NCBI GenBank assembly: GCA_034434335.1
Contig: DAOTZS010000120.1
Location: forward strand, 1 to 25,934
Source of the DNA: DAOTZS01 sp034434335
Lineage (GTDB): Bacteria; Chloroflexota; Anaerolineae; CG2-30-64-16
Length of the DNA stretch: 25,934 nucleotides
Direction: 5' to 3'
Below are positions 7,110 to 13,713 of the stretch, in pieces. Within the stretch, counting starts at the first letter, position 1; each line of letters opens with the position of its first letter. A program made the translations under genes and the position numbers. Below the pieces are notes generated by a model. That model was not told where the DNA came from, did no database searches, and worked only from the letters and a program-made list of their open reading frames with translations.

Positions 7110-7886
7110 TCAGGCGATCCCCAAGAGCCGGGCCAGTTGCATCTGGCTGGCCTGGGTGAAGTCCACGACAATCGTCCCGTTGACGTCGAAGGTTGGCGTT
7201 GTTTCGTAGCCACCCGCCCATTGGCGTACGCGTTGGGCAGCCTGCCGGTCGCGGCTGATGTCTATTTCTACATACTCGATGCCGTGTTCCTGGAGGAAGG
7301 CTCGCGCCCGCCGGCAGGAGGGGCACCATGGCGTGCAGTACATGACTACTTTGGCGGCCGGCCGCGCGGTTGGAGCAGGGGCGGCCCTGGCAGCCTCCCT
7401 GGCCTGCCACGCGGCCGCGGCTGCCGGCCCCAATTCGGCCAGCACCCTGAACAGCTCCTCGTTATCGGGCTGTTGATCTATGGCGTGCACGTCCACGTAG
7501 CGGATGATCCCCTCGCGGTCAATAACGAAGATGGCGCGCTCGGAATAGCCTTCGGGGCGCAGCACACCATAGCGTTGGGCCACTTCTCCATGGGGATAGA
7601 AGTCGCTGAGCAGAGGATAGGTGATCCCACCCAGGCTGTCAGCCCACGCCTTCAGGCAGGGGACACTGTCCACGCTGAGACCCAGGACCTGGGTCTTCAT
7701 CCCGTCGAACCGCTCCAGGGCGGCCTGGTACGACGGGATCTGATTCGTTCAGACGGGGGTCCATGCCAGGGGGAAGAAGGCCAGGACTACATGGCGAGAG
7801 CCACGGTAGTCGCTCAGGCGGATAGTGCGACCGTCGTGGCTGGGCAGGGTGAAGTCAGGAGCGAGCTGTCCAACCTTGAGTGCCAT
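7110..7886 (-). CDS. Putative selenocysteine AhpE-like peroxiredoxin fused to a mycoredoxin-like glutaredoxin
   Basis: Read from the ATG at 7886 (AAAGGAG just upstream), the frame encodes a 258-residue protein if the single in-frame TGA at 7751-7749 is decoded as selenocysteine (U46). The peroxiredoxin domain (about 1-150) begins MALKVGQLAPDFTLPSHDG, and the active site reads FFPLAWTPV-U-TNQIP, with U exactly at the peroxidatic cysteine of the PxxxTxxC motif. The later YPLLSDFYPHGEVAQRYGV and IFVIDREGIIRY resemble mycobacterial AhpE. A further Cys is C77 (DSVPC). An Ala/Pro-rich linker (about 152-178) leads to a glutaredoxin domain with CTPWCPSC (redox pair C188/C191) and cis-Pro P231, similar to mycoredoxin or NrdH. 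It would reduce peroxides using thiols, the C-terminal domain recycling the active site. TGA serves as a normal stop in neighbouring genes, so the code is standard. A point mutation or sequencing error from TGC/TGT is the alternative. Annotation without Sec would give a truncated protein starting at 7700. Confidence 0.8.
7699..7739 (-). promoter_or_regulatory. Candidate bacterial SECIS hairpin downstream of the in-frame UGA
   Basis: On the minus-strand mRNA, 9 nt after the UGA, the arm AUCCCGUCG (7739-7731) pairs perfectly with CGACGGGAU (7707-7699). The 23-nt interior can form an upper stem of four Watson-Crick pairs, CCGC/GCGG, plus two G-U pairs, closing the loop CCUGGA. That loop begins about 29 nt after the UGA, within the range usual for bacterial SelB-binding elements. 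An alternative fold pairs CCAGG with CCUGG. Confidence 0.6.
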
Positions 7887-8235
7887 TTCTGTCTCCTTTC
7901 TGTTGGTGAGGGTGTAGAGTCGTTGTAACTATTGGGGTGGTTCAATTGATGTCTCCCTTTTGTGTGTTGCTATCGGTGCGACTGCCCGCCTCTCGTGACG
8001 GGCTTCGCCTCTGATTTCTGACCGGGTGGGCGACGGCAATGCCGGCGCCCACCCGGCAATGCCGTCGCCCACCCGGCAATGCCGTCACCCACCCGCCCTC
8101 TTCTGGGGCTAGCAATGACCAGCAACGGAAGACTACCAGCCTCCCAACCCTGCAAAAACCTACCTTTGTAAGAGGGGAGGAGGGGGGCAGAAAGTGTCAA
8201 CCGATTTTTGAACCATCCCGGGAAACATTATGGCA
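7887..8235. other. Intergenic region with tandem repeat and one end of a dispersed repeat
   Basis: This 349-nt stretch separates the peroxiredoxin gene from the stop of the DUF3786-like gene. It contains the peroxiredoxin leader, the 3 x 20-bp repeat at 8024-8094, and a reverse copy (8188-8219) of the repeat end GGGATGGTTCAAAA...CTTTCTG. No gene and no clear promoter is seen. Confidence 0.6.
8024..8094. repeat. Three 20-bp tandem repeats with an inverted arm
   Basis: Units 8035-8054, 8055-8074 and 8075-8094 each begin GGCAATGCCG and end CCCACCC, differing at one or two positions. The preceding GGGTGGGCGACGGCA (8024-8038) is perfectly complementary to 8060-8074, so the array can fold into a 15-bp hairpin. 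It lies between peroxiredoxin and DUF3786-like genes transcribed in the same direction. Confidence 0.8.
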
Positions 8236-8928
8236 CTAACGCGGCCGGGTATCAGTTGTCGCCCTTACCAATCGGTGCGCCAGCCATTCGCCCACCCCCG
8301 ACAGGTCCTCGGTGGGGAGGTAGTGGCTGGCGTGGGCGTCGAAGAGCACGCGTGCCTGGCCGGGGAACTCCTCGTCGCCCTGCCACACCAGGACGGCCAT
8401 GGCAACCCGGGGCAGGGCCTGAAAGCGATAGCTGGCATCGGCCAGATCGAGGGGCGTGCCAGAGAGGGTGGCAGCCGCGCGACGCAGTTCTTCCAGGGCC
8501 GCGCGGCCGGCGGGAGTGTCTGCCGGCACACCAAAGCGCTGAGCCAGGGGGAGCTCGGCGTGGGCGGCAAAGGCCTGGGCATAGAAGAGGCCATCCGGCA
8601 GCTCGCGGAACGCGATCCACCGGTCGGCAGGAGGGGTACCGTCGGCGGTGAGCAGGTAGTGCAGCAAGAGGATGTTGATCGAGGCGTGGACGGGTTGTAA
8701 GGCGGCAGGGGAAGGGCTGCCCACGCTGGCAGCCGGCTGCCAGAGGCCGGCCAGGCCATCCGGGTGGGTGACCAGGTGCGGCCGGCCGAAGAAAGGCACC
8801 AGGATGCCGGCCGGCGTCAACGTGCAGCCGGCCAGGCCGGCCGCACGCGCCGGATTGGCGCTCGCCCAGGCATGTCGTGCCTGGGCGAGCGCATCTTGGA
8901 AGCGCCGATTACCATCAAGTTCGGGCAT
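8236..8928 (-). CDS. DUF3786-like protein of unknown function
   Basis: A 230-residue soluble protein without signal peptide or membrane segments. The central part (INILLLHYLLTADG, RWIAFRELPDGLFYAQAF) and C-terminal part (DASYRFQALPRVAMAVL, WQGDEEFPGQARVLFDAH, HYLPTEDLSG) resemble what I recall of DUF3786 proteins, which are common in anaerobes and often near C1 or corrinoid genes. No catalytic motif or cysteine cluster suggests a reaction. Its ATG lies 10 nt after the acyl-CoA dehydrogenase stop, with AGGAAAGGGG as ribosome site, so the two are probably co-transcribed. The family name is from memory and was not checked. Confidence 0.65.
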   Translation of the reverse strand: MPELDGNRRFQDALAQARHAWASANPARAAGLAGCTLTPAGILVPFFGRPHLVTHPDGLAGLWQPAASVGSPSPAALQPVHASINILLLHYLLTADGTPPADRWIAFRELPDGLFYAQAFAAHAELPLAQRFGVPADTPAGRAALEELRRAAATLSGTPLDLADASYRFQALPRVAMAVLVWQGDEEFPGQARVLFDAHASHYLPTEDLSGVGEWLAHRLVRATTDTRPR

Positions 8929-8938
8929 GACCCCTTTC

Positions 8939-10150
8939 CTATGCCCTGGGTGAGGTATACTCAGCCCCGATGAGCTCGCGGGCGATGATCAGGCGCATGA
9001 TGTTCATGGCGCCTTCCGCGCCGATGGAGTAGGAACGCACTCCGCGGATCCCCATTTCGATGGGATACTCTTTGGTGTAGCCCATGGCGCCCAGCCAGTT
9101 GGCCACTTCGTTCAGCGTCTCGAAGGCCATGACAGGCGCGCGCAGCTTGGCCATGGCCGCATAGAGCCCCACCTCCTTGTGCTTGAACGCGCCCCGCGTG
9201 TACATCTCGTCGGCCATCCAGGCCGCTTTATAGGTGAGCAGGCGGCTGGTCTCGATATCGGTGAAGCGCTCGGCAGCCGGGAAAGAGATGCCCTGGAAGG
9301 CGGCCAGCGGCTTGCCGAAGGCCTGGCGCTGCCGGATGTAATCCACGCCCATCTGCAGGCCGGCTTCGGCTGCACCCACACAGGTAGCTCCGATCAGGAT
9401 GCGGGCGAGGGTGAACCCCTCCATGGCGTAGTAGAAGCCCCGGCCCACCTCGCCAATGCGGTGCTTGTCGGGCAGGGGCAGGTTTTCCATGTTGAACCCG
9501 CCAGTAGAGATCCCCTGGCGTCCCCAGTCCTCGACCAGGGTCGTGGTGACATGGGGGTTGTCCTTGAGGGGCACGGCAAAGAAGGTGAAGCCGCGATGCC
9601 CGGCCTGGGGGTCGGTGCGCACCAGGGTCATGTGGATGCCGCCCAGGGCCAGCGATTCGCGGATGCCGCTGATGTACATCTTCTCGCCGTTGAGGATCCA
9701 ATGGCCGTCGGCCGCGCGTTCAGCCTTACAGCGGGTGGCACCTTCGATGTCGGACCCTCCACCCGGCTCAGTGGTGGCGATGCCCAGGAAGGCTTTGCCG
9801 GCCGTCACCTGGGGCAAGACCTCAGCCTTGAGTTCGGGAGAGGCATAGCGGTCGAAGATGTAGCCCCAACTGGCCTCTACCAGATAGAGGACCGGCACAG
9901 CCAGGCTGATCTCGGCCCGGCCCAGTTCTTCGGCGGCGATGGCTGCCATGGTGATGCTCATCCCCTGGCCGCCGTATTGTTCGGAGACGGTAGGGGCCAG
10001 GAGTCCCATCTCGGCCATGCCTTTGATGATGTCGGGTGGAATACGGGCCTCGTCGTCAATCTCTCGCGAACGGGGTGCGATCTTTTCCTGGGCGAACTCG
10101 CGCACGGCGCGACGCCACATCTCTTCTTCGTCTGTCCAGCCGAATTGCAT
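8939..10150 (-). CDS. Acyl-CoA dehydrogenase
   Basis: A 403-residue flavoprotein that removes two hydrogens from the alpha-beta bond of an acyl-CoA and passes electrons to ETF. The layout is the usual helical N-domain, beta-domain with GIATTEPGGGSDIEG and NGEKMYISGI, and C-domain with RQAFGKPLAAFQGISFPAAE. The catalytic glutamate position of the EGT motif reads SIGAEGAMNIMR, with E379 present but the context altered, so the acyl substrate may be atypical (branched, cyclic or aromatic-derived). A strong AAGGAGG site precedes the ATG. It is followed 10 nt later by the DUF3786-like gene; no ETF or thiolase genes are nearby. Confidence 0.92.
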   Translation of the reverse strand: MQFGWTDEEEMWRRAVREFAQEKIAPRSREIDDEARIPPDIIKGMAEMGLLAPTVSEQYGGQGMSITMAAIAAEELGRAEISLAVPVLYLVEASWGYIFDRYASPELKAEVLPQVTAGKAFLGIATTEPGGGSDIEGATRCKAERAADGHWILNGEKMYISGIRESLALGGIHMTLVRTDPQAGHRGFTFFAVPLKDNPHVTTTLVEDWGRQGISTGGFNMENLPLPDKHRIGEVGRGFYYAMEGFTLARILIGATCVGAAEAGLQMGVDYIRQRQAFGKPLAAFQGISFPAAERFTDIETSRLLTYKAAWMADEMYTRGAFKHKEVGLYAAMAKLRAPVMAFETLNEVANWLGAMGYTKEYPIEMGIRGVRSYSIGAEGAMNIMRLIIARELIGAEYTSPRA

Positions 10151-10175
10151 GTAACCTCCTTGTTATAGTACGTTA

Positions 10176-10318
10176 GCCCCTCTCCCCTGGCCGCAGGCCA
10201 AGGGGAGAGGGGGATCAAATGGGGGAGGGTTTTTGTGGCGGCCGAAGGCCGCCACAAAAACCCTTTTATCCCCTCTCCTGCCGCCAAAGACAAGCGGGAA
10301 GGATGAGGGCCCTGGGCA
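10176..10318. repeat. GC-rich hairpin repeat, copy R1
   Basis: This holds CCCCTCTCCCC pairing with GGGGAGAGGGG around 10178-10211, then a perfect 17-bp stem with 3-nt loop (arms 10227-10243 and 10247-10263; arm GGGTTTTTGTGGCGGCC, loop GAA). The tail GCCGCCAAAG...GGGCCCTGGGC matches copies R3 and R4. It lies between the CBS and acyl-CoA dehydrogenase genes and could act as a terminator. Confidence 0.8.
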
Positions 10319-10343
10319 GAATAGGTGGCCGCCAGGACTCCAT

Positions 10344-10814
10344 CTAGAGCTCGGCGGCCTTGGCCAGCACCTCGGCCAACTTGAGATCACCGATGATCCG
10401 GTTGTTCTCATCCACCACGGGCAGGACGATCAGGTCCAGTTCGATCATCAGGCGCAGGGCATGGGCGAGAGGATCATCTGGCCTGACCGCCGCGCGCTGG
10501 CTGTGTGGATGCATCACCTCCCCGGCCGTGGATGCCCGCATCAGGCTCACCAGGCGCAGGGTCTTGTCCAGGTCGCGCAGGGGTGCTTGCAGGGCTGCTC
10601 CCAGCTTGATGCGCGCCCAGTCCAGCAGGTCGGAGCGGGTGATGACACCCAGCAAGTGCCCCTCAGCATCGGCGACGAAGATGCCGCGCAGGTCGGCGCG
10701 GATGGCAAAGCGTCTGATGATCTCGGCAAAGTCCTCATCTGGCCCCACGATGATCGGGGGGCTGAGATCGAGATGACAGGCATCCCCTACGGTAAGTTCA
10801 CCGAAGGTGCTCAT
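10344..10814 (-). CDS. CBS-domain pair protein
   Basis: A 156-residue protein consisting almost only of two CBS motifs: about 10-65 (PPIIVGPDEDFAEIIRRFAI, RGIFVADAEGHLLGVITRSD) and about 95-150 (EVMHPHSQRAAVRPDDPL, IVLPVVDENNRIIGDLKL). Such stand-alone Bateman modules bind adenine nucleotides and act as energy sensors on a partner protein; the partner here is unknown. AAGGAAA precedes the ATG. The acyl-CoA dehydrogenase gene follows 193 nt later, separated by a hairpin repeat, so coupling is uncertain. Confidence 0.85.
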   Translation of the reverse strand: MSTFGELTVGDACHLDLSPPIIVGPDEDFAEIIRRFAIRADLRGIFVADAEGHLLGVITRSDLLDWARIKLGAALQAPLRDLDKTLRLVSLMRASTAGEVMHPHSQRAAVRPDDPLAHALRLMIELDLIVLPVVDENNRIIGDLKLAEVLAKAAEL

Positions 10815-10895
10815 GGCATTTCCTTATGTTCCGGTTGCCCAGGGTTGTTATAGCTCAATAGATTATTCCGGCAGTAGCTGAAGGGGTGTTTTGAC

Positions 10896-11090
10896 TCCCC
10901 CTCACCCCCCTCTGTCCCCCTTTCCCCCCTGGCCTTACGGCCGGGGGAGAGGGGGATTTGAAGAGGGTGTTTGTGGCGGCGGCCTTCGGCCGCCGCCACA
11001 AACACCTTTTTGCCACCCCCTACCCTCTCCCGCTCGCCTTCGGCGGAGGGAGAGGGTAGGGGGCAGGGGGTAGGGTGAGGGCCACAGCCC
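10896..11090. repeat. GC-rich hairpin repeat, copy R2
   Basis: It shares the C-rich/G-rich flanks of R1 and R3. The central perfect 19-bp stem has arms 10966-10984 and 10988-11006 and loop TTC (arm GGTGTTTGTGGCGGCGGCC). The tail is G-rich (GGGAGAGGGTAGGGGGC). Confidence 0.8.
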
Positions 11091-11154
11091 GGAAGCCTTG
11101 CCTGGTGGGCAAAGCAACGGATTGCGGAATAGTTTTTCAAGTTGCAAAAGCTCT

Positions 11155-11245
11155 AGGCTGAAAGGGCAAAGCCCTACGGGCTAATCGTAGCCCCGACGGG
11201 GGCTTTGCTCTCTCAGCGCGGGGGTTCAGCCCCGTTCCCGTGGCC
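11155..11245. repeat. Compact nested palindromic segment downstream of the SCP2 gene
   Basis: Several stems overlap: AGCCC/GGGCT (11170-11182), AGCCCC/GGGGCT (11189-11204), an outer pair GCAAAGCCC/GGGCTTTGC (about 11166-11174 and 11200-11208), and GGGG-TTCAG-CCCC near 11220-11233. It lies directly after the SCP2 stop and may terminate that transcript. Confidence 0.55.
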
Positions 11246-11251
11246 GAGAGG

Positions 11252-11590
11252 TCACCCCATGGTGGCCAGCATGTTCTGCAGGCGCAGGGCCAGCATTTCA
11301 TCCCCCGAGATGCGTAGCCGGCCCGAGAAATAGAGCTGCATGCCGCTGCTTGGGTTTGCCCAGAGCTGCTTGAAGTCAGCAGCGCTAACGGTGATGGTGC
11401 AATCGGCCCGGCCAGGCTGGCCTGCTTCCACCTTGGGGCCGGTGCTGGAGAGGTCCACAAACCACTGGCCACCACCTTCGCCTGTGATGTTGAACTGGTA
11501 CCTGGCACCTATCCGCCGCGCCGCGTCGGGGTTGGCAGCCAGGCGAGCCGGGAAGTCAACGGTGAACAACTTCTGGATGTCAATGTCCAT
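11252..11590 (-). CDS. SCP2 sterol-binding domain protein
   Basis: A 112-residue single-domain protein with the SCP2-like fold: N-terminal helix, GARYQFNITGEGGGQWFVDL strand pair, ADCTITVSAADFKQLWAN and the closing GRLRISGDEMLALRLQNMLA. Stand-alone SCP2 proteins are thought to carry lipids or acyl-CoAs in a hydrophobic cavity. The acyl-CoA dehydrogenase about 1.1 kb downstream makes a lipid role plausible but not shown. AAGGAGG precedes the ATG. Repeats flank the gene on both sides, so it is probably monocistronic. Confidence 0.88.
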   Translation of the reverse strand: MDIDIQKLFTVDFPARLAANPDAARRIGARYQFNITGEGGGQWFVDLSSTGPKVEAGQPGRADCTITVSAADFKQLWANPSSGMQLYFSGRLRISGDEMLALRLQNMLATMG

Positions 11591-12015
11591 AGGGGCCTCC
11601 TTATTGGGTTGGAAATCTGGGGATAGTTCAATTTACTGGGAAAATTGGTGGGATGGTTCAAAATCGGTTAACGCTTTCTGCACCCTCGGGCCTTCACTGC
11701 CCCTCACCCCCCTTTGTCCCCCCTCTCCCCTCGGCCTGCGGCCAGGGGAGAGGGGGGAAGAAGGGGGGGTTTGCGGCGGCCGAAGGCCGCCGCAAAAACC
11801 CTTTTCTCCCCTCCCCTGCCGCCAAAGGCGAGCGGGGAAGGGGCAGAGATAGGGGTGGGGGCCCTGGGTGGCAATTCTAACGACCGCAAAAAGTGTAAAC
11901 CAATTTTCCCGGCAAATTGAACCATCCCAAATTGGTTCACACTAGTCTGATATAGCTTTCGCACGACAGGCAACCTTCCACGGAGAGCCCAGGGAGATGA
12001 AAGGTGCGCTTGGGC
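11591..12015. other. Intergenic region containing a bounded repeat element
   Basis: 425 nt between the CBS-ACT gene and the SCP2 gene. Almost all of it is repeat copy R3 with its inverted ends (11623-11925). The rest (11926-12015) holds ATTGGTTCAC close to R3 and the distal end of the C1 operon; no gene is seen. Confidence 0.6.
11623..11925. mobile_element. MITE-like element: hairpin repeat R3 bounded by imperfect terminal inverted repeats
   Basis: The ends 11623-11649 and 11899-11925 are inverted copies matching at 24 of 27 positions (both contain GGGAAAATTGGT when read inward). Inside are a stem formed by CCCCTCTCCCCT/AGGGGAGAGGGG (11718-11757) and a stem TTTGCGGCGGCC/GGCCGCCGCAAA (11770-11796). 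There is no transposase. A shortened copy of the interior is found at 14951-15080. Confidence 0.55.
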
Positions 12016-12663
12016 TTACACCTGGCGCACATCCTGGACCCGGATCTCGGGCAGGCTGTTGAGGGTCTCCACCAATGTTTCCTCTGGGACACCGGTGACC
12101 TTGACCACCGAGGCCCACACCGCGGGATCGGCCGTAGGGTAGGTGACGAATACGGAGAGGTAGCCTCCTTTCTCGGCGATAGCACGGCTGATGCGTGCCA
12201 CCTCGCCCGCCCGATCGGGTTGCAACACTGTGACGCGTACCCCGGCGCGACGTGCGCCCAGCAGGTTTACCATGGCCCGGAACAGGTCGTTATCACTGAT
12301 GATCCCAACCAGCCTGTCTCCGCGCATGACGGGCAAACAGCCGATTCTCCTGTCGGCCATGATACGGGCAGCCTCCTCAATGGGCACATCCTCCTCGATG
12401 GTGATCACATCTTTGACCATCACATGGCGCGCTTTGATCTTGCTCAGAATGTAGTTGACCACAAAGGGGTTGAGTTTTCTGACGTTGGAGGGGGCAGCCT
12501 GAAGCAGAGAACGTTGGGTGATCAGGCCGACTAGCCTGCCTTCATCGTCCAGGATGGGCAGATGCCGGATGTTATGCTGTTGCATGAGAGCCTGGGCGTC
12601 CGCCACCGGCATCTCGGGATGGCCGCAGATGGGGTTGGGGGTCATTTGGTCTTTGACCAGCAT
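12016..12663 (-). CDS. CBS-ACT domain protein (AcuB-like)
   Basis: A 215-residue protein with two CBS motifs (about 7-55: NIRHLPILDDEGRLVGLITQ; about 80-135: RIGCLPVMRGDRLVGIISDND) and a C-terminal ACT domain (about 143-213: RVTVLQPDRAGEVARISRAI). CBS pairs sense adenine nucleotides and ACT domains bind amino acids or other small molecules, so it is probably a regulatory protein. It follows the metF copy by 15 nt and is the last gene of the GNAT-metF-CBS/ACT run, suggesting that it senses energy or amino-acid state for the C1 pathway. It lacks the deacetylase known for AcuC partners. Confidence 0.88.
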   Translation of the reverse strand: MLVKDQMTPNPICGHPEMPVADAQALMQQHNIRHLPILDDEGRLVGLITQRSLLQAAPSNVRKLNPFVVNYILSKIKARHVMVKDVITIEEDVPIEEAARIMADRRIGCLPVMRGDRLVGIISDNDLFRAMVNLLGARRAGVRVTVLQPDRAGEVARISRAIAEKGGYLSVFVTYPTADPAVWASVVKVTGVPEETLVETLNSLPEIRVQDVRQV

Positions 12664-12678
12664 ACAGTATCTCTCTCC

Positions 12679-13713
12679 TCAGACAGGGCTGGGGGTGTCC
12701 GGACTGCGCGCGGGCCGGGGGTAGAGGCCAGCACGGGTGACGATTTCGGGCACCGCCTCGGCCCAGTGCACAGCCATGATATGGATGCCTGCCACGCCAG
12801 GGATCGTCCGCACCTGTTCAATAATCTCGACGCAGATACGGATCCCTTCCTCGGGCTGGGCGGCCTTGGGCGTCTTCTTCATCCGCTCCACGAGCGTTTC
12901 GGGCACTTCCAGGCCGGGGACTTTGGTGGCCATGAAGTTGGCCTGGCCGGCCGACTTGATGGGGCCCACACCGGCCAGGATGTAGACCTGTTCGTGCAGG
13001 CCCAGATCGCGCACCTGGGCCATGAATGTGCTGAAGCGCTCCACGTTATAGATGAGTTGGGTCTGCACAAAGCGCGCGCCGGCCGCGACCTTCTTGGCCA
13101 GCCGCAAGGGCCGGTAGTCGAACGGGGGCGCAAAGGGGTTGGCCGCCGCGCCGATAAAGAAGGCCGGCGGAGCCGTCAGCGGCCGGCCGTTGTCCATGAT
13201 GCCGTGGTGGACCATGTTGTGGACCATGCGGATCAGGTGAATCGAGTCCAGGTCATATACGCTCTTCGCCTCGGGATGGTCGCCCCAAATAGCGTGATCG
13301 CCGCTGAGCAGGAGCAGGTTGCGGATGCCCAGCGCAGCGGCACCCAACAAGTCTGCCTGTATGGCCAGGCGGTTGCGATCGCGACAGGTCATCTGGGCTA
13401 CCGGCTCAACCCCCTGGCGCAACAACAGCGCCGCGACAGGGATACTGGCCATGCGCACGCTGGCTGCCTGGTTGTCGGTTACGTTGACCGCGTCGGCATA
13501 TCCCTTGAGCGTTTGGGCATCCCGGACGATGCCGGCCAGGTCAACCCCCTTGGGGGGCGAGAGTTCGGCGGCCACCGCGAAGTGGCCGGCAGCCAGGACA
13601 GCTTCCAGATGGCTGACCGGTGGTCGCCTGGGACGGTCGGGTATGGCGTGGTGGGTGATAAGCCCTATCGCTCTTTTCCAAGCGTTTTCCCCTGAAAGCT
13701 GGCCTTTCCTCAC
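12679..13713 (-). CDS. metF: Methylenetetrahydrofolate reductase, copy 1
   Basis: A 344-residue FAD-dependent TIM-barrel enzyme that reduces methylene-THF to methyl-THF. Key positions are present: catalytic Glu E50 (FAVAAELSPPKG), VNVTDNQAA, the MTCRDRNRLAIQADLLG segment, the flavin-contact SGDH, and the substrate Gln in FVQTQLIYN. The GTG start overlaps the TGA of the upstream GNAT gene in a GTGA junction with GGAGGAG just before it, so translation is probably coupled. The N-terminus is about 20 residues longer than in copy 2. It resembles copy 2 (YILAGVGPIKSAG) more than copy 3. Confidence 0.9.
   Translation of the reverse strand: MRKGQLSGENAWKRAIGLITHHAIPDRPRRPPVSHLEAVLAAGHFAVAAELSPPKGVDLAGIVRDAQTLKGYADAVNVTDNQAASVRMASIPVAALLLRQGVEPVAQMTCRDRNRLAIQADLLGAAALGIRNLLLLSGDHAIWGDHPEAKSVYDLDSIHLIRMVHNMVHHGIMDNGRPLTAPPAFFIGAAANPFAPPFDYRPLRLAKKVAAGARFVQTQLIYNVERFSTFMAQVRDLGLHEQVYILAGVGPIKSAGQANFMATKVPGLEVPETLVERMKKTPKAAQPEEGIRICVEIIEQVRTIPGVAGIHIMAVHWAEAVPEIVTRAGLYPRPARSPDTPSPV

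Larger units (their letters stand above)
10815..11251. other. Intergenic region filled with hairpin repeats
   Basis: 437 nt between the SCP2-domain gene and the CBS gene, both on the minus strand. It holds repeat copy R2 (10896-11090) and a second structured segment (11155-11245). A TATAAC-like box about 40 nt before the CBS start, with no good -35 partner, is the only promoter hint. No gene is evident. Confidence 0.6.

Noticed and set aside
7110..7700. A stand-alone 196-residue protein starting at ATG 7700
   Set aside because: It would begin in the middle of a peroxiredoxin domain, without a ribosome site. The intact frame upstream to 7886 with a strong ribosome site shows the gene is longer and passes through the TGA.
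7110..7886. Pseudogene caused by a nonsense mutation
   Set aside because: Both sides of the TGA are fully conserved, it falls exactly on the catalytic Cys, and a SECIS-like hairpin follows. It remains the main alternative, but selenocysteine is the better explanation.
8024..8094. CRISPR array
   Set aside because: The 20-bp units are directly adjacent without spacers, and no cas genes are present.
11623..11925. Insertion sequence with transposase
   Set aside because: The element is only 303 bp and holds no credible transposase frame, so it is at most a non-autonomous element.
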